39,469 nt of DNA from Anaerotignum sp. GTDB lineage: Bacteria > Bacillota > Clostridia > Lachnospirales > Anaerotignaceae. The DNA lies in NCBI GenBank assembly GCA_020024455.1, contig JAHHTU010000023.1, positions 1-39,469 of the forward strand, read 5' to 3'. The translations under genes were made by a program, and so were the position numbers. The first letter of the stretch is position 1. Every line of letters starts with the position of its first letter. Positions 38,973 to 39,469 of this stretch are shown here, one piece after another. The notes under the pieces are model-generated. The model saw only the letters and a program-made list of their open reading frames with translations, ran no database searches and was not told the DNA's origin.

Positions 38973-39022
38973 AGAAGAAACTCCTTTCATATATATGATG
39001 ATTGTATTGGGTGCTTTTTATT

Positions 39023-39031
39023 ATTGTACCA
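39023..39031 (-). promoter_or_regulatory. possible pepT extended -10
   Basis: Minus strand TGGTACAAT, with TACAAT at 39028-39023 and TG just upstream. No clear -35, so low certainty. Confidence 0.4.
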
Positions 39032-39124
39032 CTTTTGAAAAAGAAAAACCATAAAGAAAGTGCATGATACGTGGACAAAAAGCAGAAAAAGAAATATTTC
39101 TGGGAGAAAAAACAAAAAAAACGA

Positions 39125-39151
39125 AAAAAAATGAAAAAAAGTGTTGACAAA
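39125..39151 (+). repeat. 27-bp direct repeat carrying a -35, copy 1
   Basis: A7-TG-A7-GTGTTGACAAA. The same 27 bases occur at 39217-39243, 92 bases further on. Each copy supplies TTGACA to one promoter of a tandem pair before tRNA-Ser. Confidence 0.9.
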
Positions 39152-39172
39152 AGATGAAATATACGATATAGT
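39144..39172 (+). promoter_or_regulatory. tRNA promoter P1
   Basis: TTGACA at 39144-39149 and TATAGT at 39167-39172, spacer 17. Transcription would start about 125 bases before the tRNA. Confidence 0.8.
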
Positions 39173-39216
39173 ATTACCACTGTTTCCGATAAGAAACACA
39201 ACGAAACAGAAAAAAC

Positions 39217-39243
39217 AAAAAAATGAAAAAAAGTGTTGACAAA
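39217..39243 (+). repeat. 27-bp direct repeat carrying a -35, copy 2
   Basis: Identical to 39125-39151 over all 27 positions. The sequences between and after the copies differ, so only the upstream A-tracts and -35 are duplicated. Confidence 0.9.
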
Positions 39244-39264
39244 GCAAAAGTTTTGGAGTATACT
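39236..39264 (+). promoter_or_regulatory. tRNA promoter P2
   Basis: TTGACA at 39236-39241 and TATACT at 39259-39264, spacer 17. It is the near-consensus promoter closest to tRNA-Ser, with a start near 39271. Confidence 0.88.
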
Positions 39265-39305
39265 AGCTGAGGTCTCACTGCTTTGAGAGCAGCAAGATAA
39301 ATCGA

Positions 39306-39391
39306 GGAGAGGTGTCCGAGTGGTTTAAGGAGCTGGTCTTGAAAACCAGTGACTCCGAAAGGGGCCGTGGGTTCGAATCCCACCCTCTCCG
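39306..39391 (+). tRNA. tRNA-Ser (anticodon UGA)
   Basis: An 86-base tRNA with the long variable arm of serine tRNAs. Acceptor stem GGAGAGG (39306-39312) pairs with CCTCTCC (39384-39390), discriminator G39391. The anticodon stem CTGGT/ACCAG (39333-39337 and 39345-39349) encloses loop CTTGAAA with anticodon TGA (39340-39342). The T-loop reads GGGTTCGAATCCC. The 3' CCA is not encoded. Two tandem promoters precede it. Confidence 0.96.
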
Positions 39392-39425
39392 TACATTGTA
39401 TACTGGTTTTTTTTTGAGAGCATTT

Positions 39426-39469
39426 GGAGAAGTACCCAAGTGGTTGAAGGGGTTCGCCTGGAAAGCGGA
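39426..39469 (+). tRNA. tRNA-Ser (anticodon GGA), cut by the window end
   Basis: The first 44 bases of a second serine tRNA. The acceptor 5' strand GGAGAAG starts at 39426. The anticodon stem TTCGC/GCGGA (39453-39457 and 39465-39469) encloses CTGGAAA with anticodon GGA (39460-39462). It begins 35 bases after the first tRNA with no terminator between, so both are probably on one transcript. Confidence 0.88.

Noticed and set aside
39125..39243. 27-bp repeats as part of a CRISPR array or mobile element
   Set aside because: There are only two copies with a promoter function. They are A-rich, with no palindromic repeat, spacer pattern or cas genes.
39174..39383. Minus-strand open frame beginning MGFEPTAPFGVTGFQ
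   Set aside because: This is the translation of the antisense of tRNA-Ser, a well-known false protein.

Overview
The window reads as a continuous stretch of core chromosome from a low-GC, anaerobic, endospore-lineage Firmicute, most likely a clostridium of the Lachnospirales type (inference). The reasons are a clostridial 2[4Fe-4S] ferredoxin, a hexameric glutamate dehydrogenase with the Clostridium symbiosum active-site spacing, a T-box in front of tyrS, strong AGGAGG ribosome-binding sites, a SpoIIM gene beside xerD, and very heavy use of TTG for leucine. No rRNA, CRISPR array, prophage or intact insertion sequence is visible. Almost every gene belongs to a known family, and the less expected material lies in the RNA leaders and intergenic structures.

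Layout. 1-2786: gdhA with its own promoter, leader and terminator, then a ferredoxin and a gamma-carbonic-anhydrase-like gene on the minus strand. 2846-5479: a zinc uptake operon (znuA, znuC, znuB) whose promoter carries a perfect inverted repeat over the -10 box. 5559-9458: a TSCPD protein, then the translation/transcription block rpmG, secE, nusG, rplK, rplA, rplJ, rplL. rplK and rplA each have an L1-binding-site mimic in front, and rplJ has an L10 leader with an attenuator. The block stops at a terminator, so rpoBC does not follow. 9832-12788: deoC and a three-gene polar amino-acid ABC transporter. 12892-20744: the rimP-nusA-rnpM-ylxQ-infB-rbfA-nrnA-truB-ribF operon behind a rimP-type leader, followed by an EamA transporter. 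21691-26183: rpsO with an S15-type leader, pnp with a long leader hairpin, a small unknown gene boxed between two terminators, and an M16 peptidase.

26244-35359: DUF378 protein, dapF, hflX, a gene-poor stretch with a structured element resembling the 5' end of a group IIC intron, a small lipoprotein, M19 dipeptidase, a two-TM protein, an aminotransferase, a NUDIX hydrolase, spoIIM, a XerD-like recombinase and an unknown acidic protein. 35438-38972 (minus strand): DJ-1/PfpI protein, tyrS under a tyrosine T-box, and pepT. 39125-39469: tandem promoters with a 27-bp direct repeat, tRNA-Ser(UGA), and the first half of tRNA-Ser(GGA).

Together the genes serve ribosome synthesis and maturation (r-proteins, RimP, RbfA, TruB, IF-2), transcription elongation (NusA, NusG), RNA turnover (PNPase, NrnA, RnpM), and nitrogen and peptide metabolism (GDH, amino-acid uptake, PepT, M19 peptidase, aminotransferase). 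Feedback RNA elements for L1, L10, S15, RimP and charged tRNA-Tyr can be placed. I do not see a clearly new multi-gene system. The best candidates for a second look are the paired L1 operators, the shared -35 and operator at the zinc locus, the pnp leader hairpin, the 28928-29040 element, and the altered catalytic motif of the XerD-like protein.
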